From: Wenjunlia tyrosinilytica
GTDB taxonomy: Bacteria > Actinomycetota > Actinomycetes > Streptomycetales > Streptomycetaceae
Assembly (NCBI RefSeq): GCF_014646055.1
Contig: NZ_BMMS01000004.1
Span: forward strand, 186,001 to 250,000
Direction of reading: 5' to 3'
Length of the DNA: 64,000 nt
Position 1 is the stretch's first letter; each line of letters opens with the position of its first letter. The position numbers and the translations under genes are program-made. This document shows, in pieces, positions 7,035 through 17,082 of the stretch. The notes below the pieces were generated by a model that saw only the letters and a list, made by a program, of their open reading frames with translations, did no database searches and was not told the origin of the DNA.

Positions 7035-8672
7035 TTACCGGAGCCGGAAGGCCTTCATGACACGCAGGCCCTTCGTCATGAGGGCGGCGTAGCTCTCGTC
7101 GGTCATGCCGAACGAGGGGGCCATGGGCAGCAGGCGCTGCGTGGCCACGGTCTGGGCCTCGGTGTACTTGAGGATCCCCTCGGAGCCGTGGCGGCGGCCG
7201 AGCCCGGACTGGCCCATGCCTCCCATGGGGGCGGCGGCACTCCCATAGGCGGCCGCGTAGCCCTCGTTGACGTTGACCGTTCCGGTGTTCAGTCGGGCGG
7301 CGATCTCCCGGCCGCGCCGGGCGTTCTTCGTCCAGACGCTGGAGTTGAGGCCGTACGGCGTGCCGTTGGCGCGCTCGACCGCCTCGCTCTCGTCCTTGAA
7401 CCGGTAGACGGAGACGACGGGTCCGAAGGTCTCCTCCGTGCACACCGACATGGGCGGCTGGACCCCGTCGAGGATGGTGGGCTCGTAGAACAGCGGGCCG
7501 ACGTCGGGGCGCGCCCGGCCTCCGGCGAGGACGGTGGCGCCCTTGGAGCGGGCCTCGTCCACATGGCGGGAGACGGTCTCCAGCTGACGCTCGGACACCA
7601 GGGAGCCGATCCCGGCGCCGTAGGCGAGCGCGGTCCCCAGCTTGAGCGCCCGGGTGCGGGCGACGAACCTGTCGAGGAAGTCGTCGGCGACGGACTCGTG
7701 GACGTACAGCCGCTCGATGGAGATGCACAGCTGCCCGGCGGAGGAGAAGCAGGCGCGGACGGCGCCCTCGGCGGCGCGGTCGAGGTCGGCGTCGTGCAGG
7801 ACCAGCATGGCGTTCTTGCCGCCGAGTTCGAGGGAGGCCCCGACGAGGCGGGCGGCGGCGCGCTGGGCGACGTCGCGGCCGGTGCGGGTGGACCCGGTGA
7901 ACGAGACGAAGTCACCGCGGTCGACGACGGCGGGCCCGACTACCGGGCCGTCGCCGATGACGATCTGCCACACGGCCTCCGGCAGCCCCGCCTCGATCAG
8001 CAGGCGCCGGGCCCACAGGGCGGTGAGGGCGGTCTGGGTGTCGGGTTTCATGACGACGGCGTTGCCGGCCGCGAAGGCGGGCAGGGCGTCGCCGACGGAG
8101 AGCTCGAACGGGTAGTTCCACGGCGAGACCTGGCCGACGACGCCCTTGGGGCGGCGCAGCACCAGCGCCTGGGTGAGTGCCGGAATGGCGCCGGTCAGGC
8201 GGCGCGGCCTGAGGTAGGAGGCGGCCTTGCGGCCGTAGTGCCGGGCGGCGATGGCGACCGACTGCACCTCCTCCTGGGCGTGCATCCGGGTCTTGCCGGT
8301 CTCGAGCTGGATGAGGTCGAGGATCTCGCTCTGGCGGCCGAGCACGAGGTCGTGGAAGCGCAGCAGTACGGCGGCGCGGTCGCGTACGGGCTTGGCCGCC
8401 CACGCGCTCTGGGCCGCCCGCGCCCGCTCGAAGGCCGCCGCGACGTCGTCCTCGGAGGACGTCGGCAATTCGGCGAGCACCTCGCCCGTGAACGGGCAGT
8501 GGTTGGTCGCCGTGCCACTGCCGCTGAGCCCGGAGGTCAGCTCGGCCAGTACCGCTGGGGTGAGCACGTCGGCAGCGGTACGCGTGCCCGCGGGTGCGAC
8601 CGGATTCCCGTCCGAGGGAGCCGCCGCGGTTGCCGACGCCGCCGTCCTTGCCGTGTCCACAGAGTCCGTCAT
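7035..8672 (-). CDS. gabD2: Succinate-semialdehyde dehydrogenase (NADP+)
   Basis: 545-aa aldehyde dehydrogenase that oxidises succinic semialdehyde to succinate, the exit of the GABA and alternative 2-oxoglutarate routes. The superfamily motifs are present: VSPWNYPFELSVGDALPA, FTGSTRTGRDVAQRA, the catalytic Glu in LELGGKNAML and the nucleophile Cys in FSSAGQLCISIERL. A low-complexity Ala/Thr-rich N-terminus of about 40 residues precedes the catalytic domain. It is upstream of the GMC oxidoreductase in the same direction. Assignment to the GabD2 subgroup is by overall resemblance. Confidence 0.88.
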   Translation of the reverse strand: MTDSVDTARTAASATAAAPSDGNPVAPAGTRTAADVLTPAVLAELTSGLSGSGTATNHCPFTGEVLAELPTSSEDDVAAAFERARAAQSAWAAKPVRDRAAVLLRFHDLVLGRQSEILDLIQLETGKTRMHAQEEVQSVAIAARHYGRKAASYLRPRRLTGAIPALTQALVLRRPKGVVGQVSPWNYPFELSVGDALPAFAAGNAVVMKPDTQTALTALWARRLLIEAGLPEAVWQIVIGDGPVVGPAVVDRGDFVSFTGSTRTGRDVAQRAAARLVGASLELGGKNAMLVLHDADLDRAAEGAVRACFSSAGQLCISIERLYVHESVADDFLDRFVARTRALKLGTALAYGAGIGSLVSERQLETVSRHVDEARSKGATVLAGGRARPDVGPLFYEPTILDGVQPPMSVCTEETFGPVVSVYRFKDESEAVERANGTPYGLNSSVWTKNARRGREIAARLNTGTVNVNEGYAAAYGSAAAPMGGMGQSGLGRRHGSEGILKYTEAQTVATQRLLPMAPSFGMTDESYAALMTKGLRVMKAFRLR

Positions 8673-8773
8673 GCGTCGAAGCGTAGGCCCGCGGACCCGC
8701 CGTGTGTACCCAGCGGTAACAATTTTCCGCGCCGGTGGAAGGACATGAGGAGCCGCGCCCGGCCCGCAGGGCG

Positions 8774-10165
8774 TCAGGCGCTCAGCTGCCGGATCGCCTC
8801 GCCTATGGCTCGGTGGAAGGTGGGGTAGGCCCAGATCATCTGGGTCAGGTCGGACAGGGGGACTCTCGCGTGGACCGCCACGGCCAGAGCGCCCAGGACT
8901 TCGCCGCCCGTCGGGCCGGCCGAGGTGGCGCCGACCAGCACTCCTTCACGGGTGTCGGCGACGAGTTTGACGAAGCCCTGGTTGCCCGTGCGGTGGATGC
9001 GGCCGCGGGTGCTGCGGGCGATGTCCGTGAGGGCCGCGCGTACCTCCAAGCCCCGCTCGCGGGCCTGCGCCTCGGTCAGGCCCACCGCGCCGATCTCCGG
9101 GTCGGTGAAGGTCACCCTCGGCAGGGCGTGGTACCGGGCGGGTGGGCCTCCCCGGCCCAGCACCCCGTTGATCACGAGGTCCGCCTGGTACAGCGAGACA
9201 TGCGTGAACGCCCCCTTGCCCGTGATGTCGCCCAGTGCCCAGACGCCCGGGGTGCTGCCCGAGGCGGACACCACCCGCATCCGCTCGTCGACGGGCATGA
9301 CCCGCGCGTCCGGGTCGATGCCGAGCACACCCACACCGACGCGCCCGAGGTTGGAGCGGCGGCCGGTGGCGACGAGCAGGCGCTCGGCGGTGAACCGCTC
9401 GCCGCGCTCGCACTCCGCGGTGAACCCGCCGTCGTCATGGCGGACCGCGACCACCTTGGCGCCCGTGTGCACGGCGAGACCGTCGGCCGTCAGGATCCGC
9501 ATCAGCAGTTCGTCCGCCTCCGGCTCCTCCATCGGCACCAGCCTCGGCGCGGCCTCGACCACGGTCACGGCTGTGCCGAAACGGCTGAATCCCTGCCCGA
9601 GTTCGAGGCCCACCGCTCCCCCGCCGAGAACGATCAGGGACGTGGGCGCCCCCTCGGTCTCCAGCGCCTCGCGGTTGGTCCAGTACGGCGTCCCGGCCAG
9701 GCCCGGTATCGGCGGGGCGGCCGGTTCCGTACCCGTGGCGATGACGATGGCGCGACTCGCCCGAAGGATCGTCTCCCCGCCGTCGGGGTCCTCGACGGTG
9801 ACCTCGTCCGGCGCCGTCAGCCGGCCCGTGCCGCGCAGAAAGCGGCCGCCCCGCGACACGAGGCGGTCGACGGCGGCCTTGTCGTTCCAGTCGCCGGTGA
9901 CCTCCCGGATGTTGCGGGCGACCGGCCGCCAGTCGGCGCAGACCATGGCCGTCCCCGCCATGCCCGGGATCCGGTGGCCCTCGGCGACCAGATCGGCGCC
10001 GCGCACCACGGTCTTCGAGGGGATGCACCCCCAGTAGGGACACTCCCCGCCGACGAGCCGGTGATCGACACCCACGACGTCGAGCCCCGCGTCCGCGAGC
10101 CTTCCCGCCACCTCCTCGCCCCCGGGACCGAGCCCGATGACGACCGCGTCCACGTGCACAGACAT
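8774..10165 (-). CDS. Pyridine nucleotide-disulfide oxidoreductase (flavoprotein reductase)
   Basis: 463-aa class I flavoprotein disulfide reductase related to dihydrolipoamide dehydrogenase and mercuric reductase. It has the FAD motif VVIGLGPGGEEVAGRL, the redox disulfide in GGECPYWGCIPSK (C-x4-C near residue 42), the NAD(P) motif VLGGGAVGLELGQGF and the second FAD motif GVWALGDITGKGAFTH. The C-terminal interface has YPTFHRAIGEAI with the conserved His/Glu pair. No 2-oxo acid dehydrogenase genes adjoin it, so the partner is unknown. It is a standalone gene, 99 nt upstream of which lies the last kinase of the array. Confidence 0.88.
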   Translation of the reverse strand: MSVHVDAVVIGLGPGGEEVAGRLADAGLDVVGVDHRLVGGECPYWGCIPSKTVVRGADLVAEGHRIPGMAGTAMVCADWRPVARNIREVTGDWNDKAAVDRLVSRGGRFLRGTGRLTAPDEVTVEDPDGGETILRASRAIVIATGTEPAAPPIPGLAGTPYWTNREALETEGAPTSLIVLGGGAVGLELGQGFSRFGTAVTVVEAAPRLVPMEEPEADELLMRILTADGLAVHTGAKVVAVRHDDGGFTAECERGERFTAERLLVATGRRSNLGRVGVGVLGIDPDARVMPVDERMRVVSASGSTPGVWALGDITGKGAFTHVSLYQADLVINGVLGRGGPPARYHALPRVTFTDPEIGAVGLTEAQARERGLEVRAALTDIARSTRGRIHRTGNQGFVKLVADTREGVLVGATSAGPTGGEVLGALAVAVHARVPLSDLTQMIWAYPTFHRAIGEAIRQLSA

Positions 10166-10264
10166 GGAGATGCTCCCTCCACCGGCGGGCAGGGGTCCTC
10201 CCTCCCACGGTACTCGTGCGCAGGTCGGCGCAGGTGGCCGATCGGCCGATCACCCGCACTCCGG

Positions 10265-11176
10265 TCACGGCGGGGTCGAACGCCACCAGGGACGACGCCG
10301 GTTCGGCCGCGCCGGCGGGGGCACGGACGGCGGCTCGGCGGGCATGGGACCGGCCGCGGCGACCGCGCGCAGCGCCTGCTCGATGTGCCGCACCGAGGGC
10401 CGCTCGGCGGGCTCCTTGCTCAGCAGCCGCATGATGAGCGGGATGAGCGGCCCCGCCCGCCGGGGGATCTGGGGGAAGTCGGAGACCACCGCCTGGAGCG
10501 TGGACAAAGTGGTGCGGCGGCGGAACGGCGAGCGGCCCTCGACCGCTTCGAAGAGCAGCACCCCCAGCGACCACAGGTCCGACTCGGGCCCGGCCGGCCG
10601 CCATAAGGCGCGCTCGGGGGCGAGGTACTCGGGTGAGCCGAGGATCGTGCCGGACTCGGTCAGGGGACGCTCCCCCTCCACCATCGCCATCCCGAAGTCG
10701 CTGAGGACGACCCTTCCGTCCGTGCCCAGCAGGACGTTCCCCGGTTTGACGTCCCGGTGCAGCACCCCCGCCCGGTGCGCGGCGTCGAGCGCCCCGACCA
10801 CCGGCATCGCGATCCGGGCGGCCTCCTGCGGGGGGATCGTCCCCTCGATCTCCAGCAGATCGGCCAGGGAGCGCCCGTGCACGTACTCCATGACGATCCA
10901 GGGCCGCCCGAGCTCGACGACCACCTCCTGGATGGCGACCACGGCGGGATGCCGGATACGGGAAGCCGCTCTCGCCTCCCGCCGCATCCGCAAGTAGGCC
11001 GTCTCGCGCTCCCGTTGGGTGAGCGTGTCGGTCACCCTGGGCTCCTTGACGGCGACGTCGCGCCCCGTGGCCTCGTCGTGCGCCAGCCACACGGTGCCCA
11101 TCCCGCCGTGCCCCAGCCGCTCGCACAACCGGTACCGGCCGCCGATCAACCGCCCGGACCCCGCATCGGTCGTCAT
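10265..11176 (-). CDS. Soluble Ser/Thr protein kinase
   Basis: 303-aa Hanks-type kinase. The glycine loop LGHGGMGTVW is at about 21-30, followed by the catalytic Lys44 in VAVK, then HRDVKPGN, DFGMA and the substrate-loop motif GSPEYLAPE. All key catalytic residues are present. The C-terminus is a short Pro/Arg-rich tail with no membrane segment, unlike its neighbours, so this is the cytoplasmic member of the array. The ATG at 11176 follows a GGGGG ribosome site. It is the promoter-distal gene of five co-directional kinase genes. Confidence 0.92.
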   Translation of the reverse strand: MTTDAGSGRLIGGRYRLCERLGHGGMGTVWLAHDEATGRDVAVKEPRVTDTLTQRERETAYLRMRREARAASRIRHPAVVAIQEVVVELGRPWIVMEYVHGRSLADLLEIEGTIPPQEAARIAMPVVGALDAAHRAGVLHRDVKPGNVLLGTDGRVVLSDFGMAMVEGERPLTESGTILGSPEYLAPERALWRPAGPESDLWSLGVLLFEAVEGRSPFRRRTTLSTLQAVVSDFPQIPRRAGPLIPLIMRLLSKEPAERPSVRHIEQALRAVAAAGPMPAEPPSVPPPARPNRRRPWWRSTPP

Positions 11177-11240
11177 GCCCCCATCATGCGACCAGTGCGG
11201 CACGCGGGTCACCAGGGCAAGGGGGCCACCACCCGTGCCG

Positions 11241-12848
11241 TCAACGCGGTTGGAAGGACTTCTCCGTGGTCTCGAAGTACCGGCGCCCCTCGGCCTCGTC
11301 GGCCACGGGCGACGAGACCCACAGGTCGTACATCCGCCCGTTCTCGATCCAGCTCATGTCCAGGGTGTGCCGCTCGCCCTCGCCGAAGCCCTTCCAGCGG
11401 AACTCCCACAGCACGGCGGGATGGCCGTGGTGGACGGTCTCCGTCAGGGTGCCGTCGCGGTAGCCGGGGTAGGCGGCGGGGGCCTTGTCGATCTGCCGCT
11501 GCATGACGCCGAGGGCGCCTCCGGGACCGGGGTCCTGCTGGGGGCGGATGCCGAGGCGGAACGTCTTCGCCGCCGAGTAGTAGAAGACCCGGTCGCCCTC
11601 GGCGCTGCGCCGCCAGCCGCGGGGGACGGCCAGGGAGAAGCCGGCCGGGTCCTCGGCCCGCGCGAAGTCCGCCGGAAGCCGCCCGGGGCGGGCCGCGGAG
11701 CCGGACGGGGACCTCGGTCCCGGCAGAGCGGGAAGCCCGCTGGCCACCCGGTCCGGAGTGGTCCTCGGGGTGTGGGCGGAGACGTCGGGCTCGGCGCCGG
11801 AGGTGAACGCGACCACGGCCGCCGTCCCCGTGGCCGCCACCGCCGCCGCGGTCAGGGCGATGAGGGCCCGGCGGCGCGGCCGGCGCTCGGTGGTGGGAGC
11901 GGGGGTGGTGGGAGCGGGGGTGGTGGTGGGCACGGTCGGCCCGGCGTCCGCGGGGGCCGCCGGGGTCGCGGCGGCGGGGACGTCCGCCGGCCTCGAGGCG
12001 CCCCCGGGTGCGTCCATACGGCCCGTGGCCAGGTAGTCCCGCAGGAGCCCCTGCGCCCGCGCCGGGGACAGCCGGTCGGTGGGATCACGCCGTAGAAGCC
12101 CGCGGATGACGGGCGCCAGGGGCTCGGCCTCGGGAGGCAGCACCGGCTCCTCGTACATCACCGCGTGCAGCACCGCGCTCATCGAGGTGCGGTGGAACAG
12201 CGACTTGCCCGCCAGCACCGCGGTCATCAGCACACCCAGCGACCACAGGTCGGACTCCGGTCCCGCCCGGCGGCCCTCCACCCGTTCGGGGGCCGCGTAC
12301 TCCGGCGAGCCGACGAACTCCCCCTCGGTGGTGAGCGTGGAGCTTCCGTGGAGCTGGGCGATGCCGAAGTCGGTGAGCACCACGCGCCGCTCGGGCCCGT
12401 TCTCCACGAGGACGTTGGCGGGCTTGACGTCACGGTGGAGCACGCCCATCGCATGGGCCGCGCCGAGGGCTTCGAGCAGCGCCAGGGCGATCCTGGCCGT
12501 CTCACCGGGAGTCAGCGGTCCGCGGCCGGCGAGGTGCCCGGCGAGGGAGTCCCCGTCGACCAGTTCCATGACGATCCAGGGGCGGTCGTCCTGCTCGATG
12601 ACGTCGTGGGGGACGATGACGCCGGGGTGCTTGACCTTGGCGGCCGAACGGGCCTCACGCAGCGTGCGTTCGCGGTACCGGAGGCGTTCCTGCTCGGGCA
12701 GGCCGTCGGGCAGGTCGACCTCCTTGACGGCGACGTCCCGGCCGAGCAGCTCGTCGTGCGCCCGCCAGACGGTGCCCATGCCGCCGCGCCCGAGCCGGGC
12801 CGTGAGCCGGTAACGGCCGGCGATCAGCTCTCCCCCATCGATGCTCAC
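11241..12848 (-). CDS. Membrane Ser/Thr protein kinase with extracytoplasmic domain
   Basis: 535-aa receptor-type kinase. The intact N-terminal kinase domain has LGRGGMGTVW, VAVKEV, HRDVKPAN, DFGIAQ and GSPEYAAPE. A Pro/Thr-rich linker follows, then one membrane helix (ALIALTAAAVAATGTAAVV, about residue 340). The outside domain begins DPAGFSLAVPRGWRR and contains PGYRDG, AVLWEF and a final YFETTEKSFQ, a pattern shared with the neighbouring kinases. GTG at 12848 is preferred by alignment with kinase N-termini; an ATG at 12875 is possible. The ligand is unknown. Confidence 0.9.
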   Translation of the reverse strand: MSIDGGELIAGRYRLTARLGRGGMGTVWRAHDELLGRDVAVKEVDLPDGLPEQERLRYRERTLREARSAAKVKHPGVIVPHDVIEQDDRPWIVMELVDGDSLAGHLAGRGPLTPGETARIALALLEALGAAHAMGVLHRDVKPANVLVENGPERRVVLTDFGIAQLHGSSTLTTEGEFVGSPEYAAPERVEGRRAGPESDLWSLGVLMTAVLAGKSLFHRTSMSAVLHAVMYEEPVLPPEAEPLAPVIRGLLRRDPTDRLSPARAQGLLRDYLATGRMDAPGGASRPADVPAAATPAAPADAGPTVPTTTPAPTTPAPTTERRPRRRALIALTAAAVAATGTAAVVAFTSGAEPDVSAHTPRTTPDRVASGLPALPGPRSPSGSAARPGRLPADFARAEDPAGFSLAVPRGWRRSAEGDRVFYYSAAKTFRLGIRPQQDPGPGGALGVMQRQIDKAPAAYPGYRDGTLTETVHHGHPAVLWEFRWKGFGEGERHTLDMSWIENGRMYDLWVSSPVADEAEGRRYFETTEKSFQPR

Positions 12849-13088
12849 GCGCCCATGATGCCGCAGGCGGGACACGGCCGGATCACAGACCTGGGGCCTG
12901 AATGGTGGAGAGGAACCACAGCGCGGCGGTGTACCGCGTCACGGCGATGGCGGTGACGAGCACTTCGCCCCCACGGGCAGCGCCCAGCAGGTGAGGCGGC
13001 GGCCGAGGATCCATCGCCGGGGGACCCACCGGGGAGCCCTGGAGGCGGCAGCGCGGGCGACGGACCGGCGGGAGCCACCGGCGGGCGC

Positions 13089-14891
13089 TCACTCGCCGTA
13101 CTTGTAGGTCTCCGCCGCCTTCTCGAAGTACCGGGAGATGTCGGAGCGGTCCCGGTCGGGGCCGTAGACGAAGACCACGTGGTACTTGCCGTCCTGGAGC
13201 ATCGCCAGATTGCGGCCGTAGTAGTCGCGGTTGCCCTTGCGCCAGCTGAACTCGCCCTCGACCGCCGGGTTCCCGTTGAGCGTCAGCCTGGTGAGCCCGG
13301 CCGCCGCCGACCAGTCCGCCTTGCGGTAGACCCGCAACTCCGGCTCGCTGCCCACCTGGTAGTCCGCCACGTCGTTGCCGTAGCGCTCGGCGGTGTCCCG
13401 GCCGGGGACGACGATCATCTCGACGTCGTCGCCGTCGTCGAACCACACCTGCCCATTGCCCGTCGCCCCCTTGACCTCCATGTCCCGGTGGAGCGCGAGC
13501 TGGAAGCCCGAGGGGTCCTTGTGGATGCCGAAGTCCGTGCTCAGGTCGGGCGGGGGCGCGGCGGGCGCGCTGCTGGCCGAGCCGGCCGGGCCCGTGCCCC
13601 CCTGGCCGCTCGAGCCGTCCTCGGCCGCCCCGTTCCTGCCGGGCAGCACGAGCGCGGCGATCACCAGCACGGCCACCACCAGCAGGACCACGAGGCCCAC
13701 GAGGAGAAGGCCGAGCCGCCGGGGGCCGGAGCGCTTGCGCTTGCCCCGGGCGTGCTTGCCGTGGGCCACCAGCGCCTTGCTGTTGCGGTGGCGTTTGGCG
13801 ACCTCGCCGCGGCGCCGCACCTCCACGATCTTGTGCGCGTCGGCCGGGACGGAGACGGTCTCCCGGCCGAGGTCGGGCTCGGGCGCGGTACGGATCAGTG
13901 AGCGCAGCCAGCCGCGCACGTCCTCGGGGTCGGGGCGCTCCTGCGGGTTCTTGCGCAGCAGCGACTCGACGATGGGGCGCAGCGGCCCGCACTCCTCGGC
14001 GAACGCGGGCGGCTCGGTCCGGACGATCTCGGCCAGATCCACGGGGCTGTCCTCCGGAAAGGGAGGGTGCCCCTGAATGGCCCGGAACAGCAGAACGCCC
14101 AGTGCCCACATGTCGCTGGGCGGCCCGTCGGCGACCACTTCGGGGGCATAGCCGTTGACCCCCGGCAGCGGGCCCGCCTGCTCGGGCGCCCACCGCTCGG
14201 AGCGCGCGCCGATCACCCCCATCCGCGCCAGGCGCGCCCTTTCGGCGGCCGGGCCCTGGCGGACGCGGGGCGGCATGTCCTGGGGCGGCAGCGAGCCGTC
14301 CTCCTGCGGCCCGACGGCCGGCGGGGGCACGGGGTCATTGCCGACCAGCGCCTCCTCGGCGGCGGCGACGGCCATCCCCGTGAGCATGGCCCGGCCGTCG
14401 TCGCACAGCAGGACGGTGTCGGCGGTGACATTGCGGTGGGTCCACGCGCTCGTGTGCACGGCCCGCAGCGCCCCGAGGACATCGGCGCCGATCTCGGCCG
14501 CGCGGTAGGGCGAGAGGCGTTCCTCGGCCAGGATCGCGGACAGCGGCTGCGCCATCACCCATTCGGTGACGACCCACAGGCTCCCGCCGTCGAGGAAGAC
14601 GTCGTACACCTGGACCAGGGCGGGGTGGTCCGGTATTCGGGCGGCGGCCAGGGCGGCCCGCAGCGCCCGCTGCCCCGGGTCGTCCTCGGGGCCGAGCACA
14701 TCCGGCGGTTCCTCGCCGGGCGGGGCGAACGCCACCTCGGCGCTGACCACTTCGGGCAGCGGCACCTGGTGGACCAGGACCTCCTGGCCGCTGTAGGTGT
14801 CGAACGCGGGGAGCTGCGAAGGCTCTTCGCCGACGGGCATGGCGGGCAGCCGGTACCGCTCGACGAGCACTCGCCCGGCATATTCGTCCAC
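13089..14891 (-). CDS. Membrane-anchored pseudokinase with extracytoplasmic domain
   Basis: 600-aa protein with the same architecture as its neighbours (kinase fold, basic linker, membrane helix LLLVGLVVLLVVAVLVIAAL, outside domain with DPSGFQLALH ... ISRYFEKAAETY) but a kinase domain that has lost catalysis. No glycine loop is present. The VAVK Lys is replaced (VLVHQV), HRD-K is HRNVTADT, and DFG is replaced by LTGMAVAA. Late-lobe motifs persist (SDMWALGVLLFRAIQGHPPF), so the fold is kept. GTG at 14891 has a perfect GGGGAGG four bases upstream. It probably acts as a scaffold or regulator of adjacent kinases. Confidence 0.88.
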   Translation of the reverse strand: MDEYAGRVLVERYRLPAMPVGEEPSQLPAFDTYSGQEVLVHQVPLPEVVSAEVAFAPPGEEPPDVLGPEDDPGQRALRAALAAARIPDHPALVQVYDVFLDGGSLWVVTEWVMAQPLSAILAEERLSPYRAAEIGADVLGALRAVHTSAWTHRNVTADTVLLCDDGRAMLTGMAVAAAEEALVGNDPVPPPAVGPQEDGSLPPQDMPPRVRQGPAAERARLARMGVIGARSERWAPEQAGPLPGVNGYAPEVVADGPPSDMWALGVLLFRAIQGHPPFPEDSPVDLAEIVRTEPPAFAEECGPLRPIVESLLRKNPQERPDPEDVRGWLRSLIRTAPEPDLGRETVSVPADAHKIVEVRRRGEVAKRHRNSKALVAHGKHARGKRKRSGPRRLGLLLVGLVVLLVVAVLVIAALVLPGRNGAAEDGSSGQGGTGPAGSASSAPAAPPPDLSTDFGIHKDPSGFQLALHRDMEVKGATGNGQVWFDDGDDVEMIVVPGRDTAERYGNDVADYQVGSEPELRVYRKADWSAAAGLTRLTLNGNPAVEGEFSWRKGNRDYYGRNLAMLQDGKYHVVFVYGPDRDRSDISRYFEKAAETYKYGE

Positions 14892-14968
14892 AGCACCTCC
14901 CCGACTGCCCGGTACAGCTTGCCACCGAACGCTTTGCGATCGGTACGCTCTGTGCAGGTTGGGGGGAG

Positions 14969-16831
14969 CTACTTGGCCGGTTCGAAGGATTCGAAGAACG
15001 TTTTGAGGGTTTTCTTGTTCTTCGCGCTGCCCCACTCGGCCTCGGGAGCGGTGAACATGATGGCGTAGGCGTGGCCGCTGTCGACCACGAACCCGCGGTT
15101 GAGGACGTGCATCCTCCTGCCGTTGGTGGTGCGGTTGAACTCCCAGTCGGCGGCGTCGTAGTCGCGGTACTTCACGGCGTGGACGGCGATCTCGCGGTAG
15201 CCGGGGATGGCGGGGTCGCGCGAGGCCCGCTGCCAGTCGCCCAGGGCGCTGGAGCCGGGGGTGTGGGTGAAGTCGACGAGGAGCTCGCGCCCGTCCTTGC
15301 CGCGGAACTTCGAGCCGTTGCCGTGGCCGTTGTCGCCGACGCGGCTCCAGCCGTTCGGCAGGGCGATGGAGAAGCCCTCGCCGTCCTTGTAGACGTGGAA
15401 GCCGCCCGGTGCGCCGCCGGACTGGTTCTGGCCCGAGGAGGACGTGCCGCCCTTGCCCTTGCCGTCCGCCGTTCCGGAGTCGTCCTTGGACCCCTTGCCC
15501 TTGCCGTCGGACGTGGTGGAGTCCTTCGAGGCCCGGGTGTCCTTGCCGCTGTCCTTGTCCGCCGCCTTCTTCTTCGGGTCGGCGGAGGGGCTCTGCGACT
15601 TGGCGCCACCGGCGCCCGCGGAGGAGGACGTGCCGCCCTTGCCCTTGCTGCCCTTGTCGCCGCCGCCCCAGGCCAGCGCGACGACCGTGATGACGGCCGC
15701 CACGGCCAGGACGGCGGCGGCGATGAGGATCAGGAGCCGCTTGCGCGGCACGGTCTCCAGCAGGGGCCTGCGCACCTGGGCGGCCGCAGGGGTCGACGAG
15801 GCGGTGGGCGGGGCCTGCGAAGGGGTGGTCGGCTGCGCGGCCGCACGCGATTCGGGCGAGCGGGATTCGGGCGAGCGGGATTCGGCCGGCCGGGCTGCGG
15901 CGCCCGGGACGCCCGAGTCCTCGGTGCGTGGCTTGGGCAGGGGAAGGGCGGCCGTGGCGTCGGGGACGGCCGGCTTGGGCGCGGGCTCGGGCTTGGGCTC
16001 CGGGGAATGCACGACGCGGCGCAGCATCCCGCGCACCTCGGGCTCCTCCAGCCGCTGCTGGGGGTCCTTGCGCAGCAGGCCGTAGATCGCCTCGGAGAGC
16101 GGGCCCGCGTTGACCGGGGTGTCGATCGGCTCGGTCATGACCGCGGTCAGCGTGGCGATCGCCGAGCCCTTGTCGTACGGCGGGTGGCCCTCGACGGCAG
16201 CGTAGAGCAGCGCGCCCAGGGACCACAGGTCGCTGGCCGGGCCCGGCTTGTGGCCCCTGGCCCGCTCCGGCGAGATGTACGAGGGGGCGCCCACGAGCAT
16301 GCCGGTGGACGTCACCGAGGGGTCGCCGTCGATCTGGGCGATGCCGAAGTCGGTGAGCACGACCCTGCCGTCCTCGGCGATCAGCACATTGGACGGCTTC
16401 ACATCGCGGTGCAGGATGCCCTCGCGGTGGGCGGCGCGCAGCACATCGAGGACCGCGAGACCGACCTCGGCGGCCCGACGGGGCGTCAGCGGCCCGTCCT
16501 CACGGATGACGTCGGACAGCGACCGGCTCTCGACCAGCTCCATGACGATCCACGGCCGGTCGTCCTCCTCGACCACGTCGAAGACCACGACGGCGCCGGT
16601 GCTGCGGATGCGGGCGGTCGCCTTCGCCTCGCGCAGCGTCCGCGTGATGAGGCGGCGCTTCTCGTCGTCGTCCACATTGCCGGGGAAGCGGAGCTCCTTG
16701 ACGGCCACCGTCCGGCCGAGCGTCTCGTCGGATGCCCGCCACACGGTGCCCATGCCGCCGCGGCCGAGAACCTCGCCCAGCCGGTAGCGGTCCGCCAGGA
16801 GACGACCGGTGGTGCCCTGCGCCTGGGTCAT
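14969..16831 (-). CDS. Membrane Ser/Thr protein kinase with extracytoplasmic domain
   Basis: 620-aa receptor-type kinase. The active-site motifs are intact: LGRGGMGTVW, VAVKEL, HRDVKPSN, DFGIAQ and GAPSYISPE. A linker containing three PESRS-type repeats precedes the membrane helix (LLILIAAAVLAVAAVITVVAL). Outside the cell is a Lys/Ser/Gly-rich low-complexity stalk (KGKGGTSSS appears twice), then the conserved domain (GFSIALPNGWSRV ... IPGYREIAV ... FFESFEPAK). ATG at 16831 follows AAGGA. The stop is 77 nt before the pseudokinase start, so the two are likely co-transcribed. Confidence 0.92.
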   Translation of the reverse strand: MTQAQGTTGRLLADRYRLGEVLGRGGMGTVWRASDETLGRTVAVKELRFPGNVDDDEKRRLITRTLREAKATARIRSTGAVVVFDVVEEDDRPWIVMELVESRSLSDVIREDGPLTPRRAAEVGLAVLDVLRAAHREGILHRDVKPSNVLIAEDGRVVLTDFGIAQIDGDPSVTSTGMLVGAPSYISPERARGHKPGPASDLWSLGALLYAAVEGHPPYDKGSAIATLTAVMTEPIDTPVNAGPLSEAIYGLLRKDPQQRLEEPEVRGMLRRVVHSPEPKPEPAPKPAVPDATAALPLPKPRTEDSGVPGAAARPAESRSPESRSPESRAAAQPTTPSQAPPTASSTPAAAQVRRPLLETVPRKRLLILIAAAVLAVAAVITVVALAWGGGDKGSKGKGGTSSSAGAGGAKSQSPSADPKKKAADKDSGKDTRASKDSTTSDGKGKGSKDDSGTADGKGKGGTSSSGQNQSGGAPGGFHVYKDGEGFSIALPNGWSRVGDNGHGNGSKFRGKDGRELLVDFTHTPGSSALGDWQRASRDPAIPGYREIAVHAVKYRDYDAADWEFNRTTNGRRMHVLNRGFVVDSGHAYAIMFTAPEAEWGSAKNKKTLKTFFESFEPAK

Positions 16832-17082
16832 CGACGTCCTTCTCTTATCGATCGATGTGATGCTGCGTGGGCCAGACTCCCGCACGGTCGTGGCCGCCCC
16901 TATCATCCCCTGACCGTCGGACACATTTGCGCGCGGCCCTGGATCCCGACCGACGGTCGCACCGATTGTCCGATACGAACCCGCGGTCCGTTTCCCTGCC
17001 TTCGAGCGGGCGGCGGCGCCCGACGCCTCAACTCCCTTGCATCTGTACCCAAAAGCGTCGCCCACCCACGCAACGGGCCGAC

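Noticed and set aside
9435-11126. Frame crossing the flavoprotein and soluble kinase genes
   Set aside because: It reads out of frame over two clear genes and their gap.
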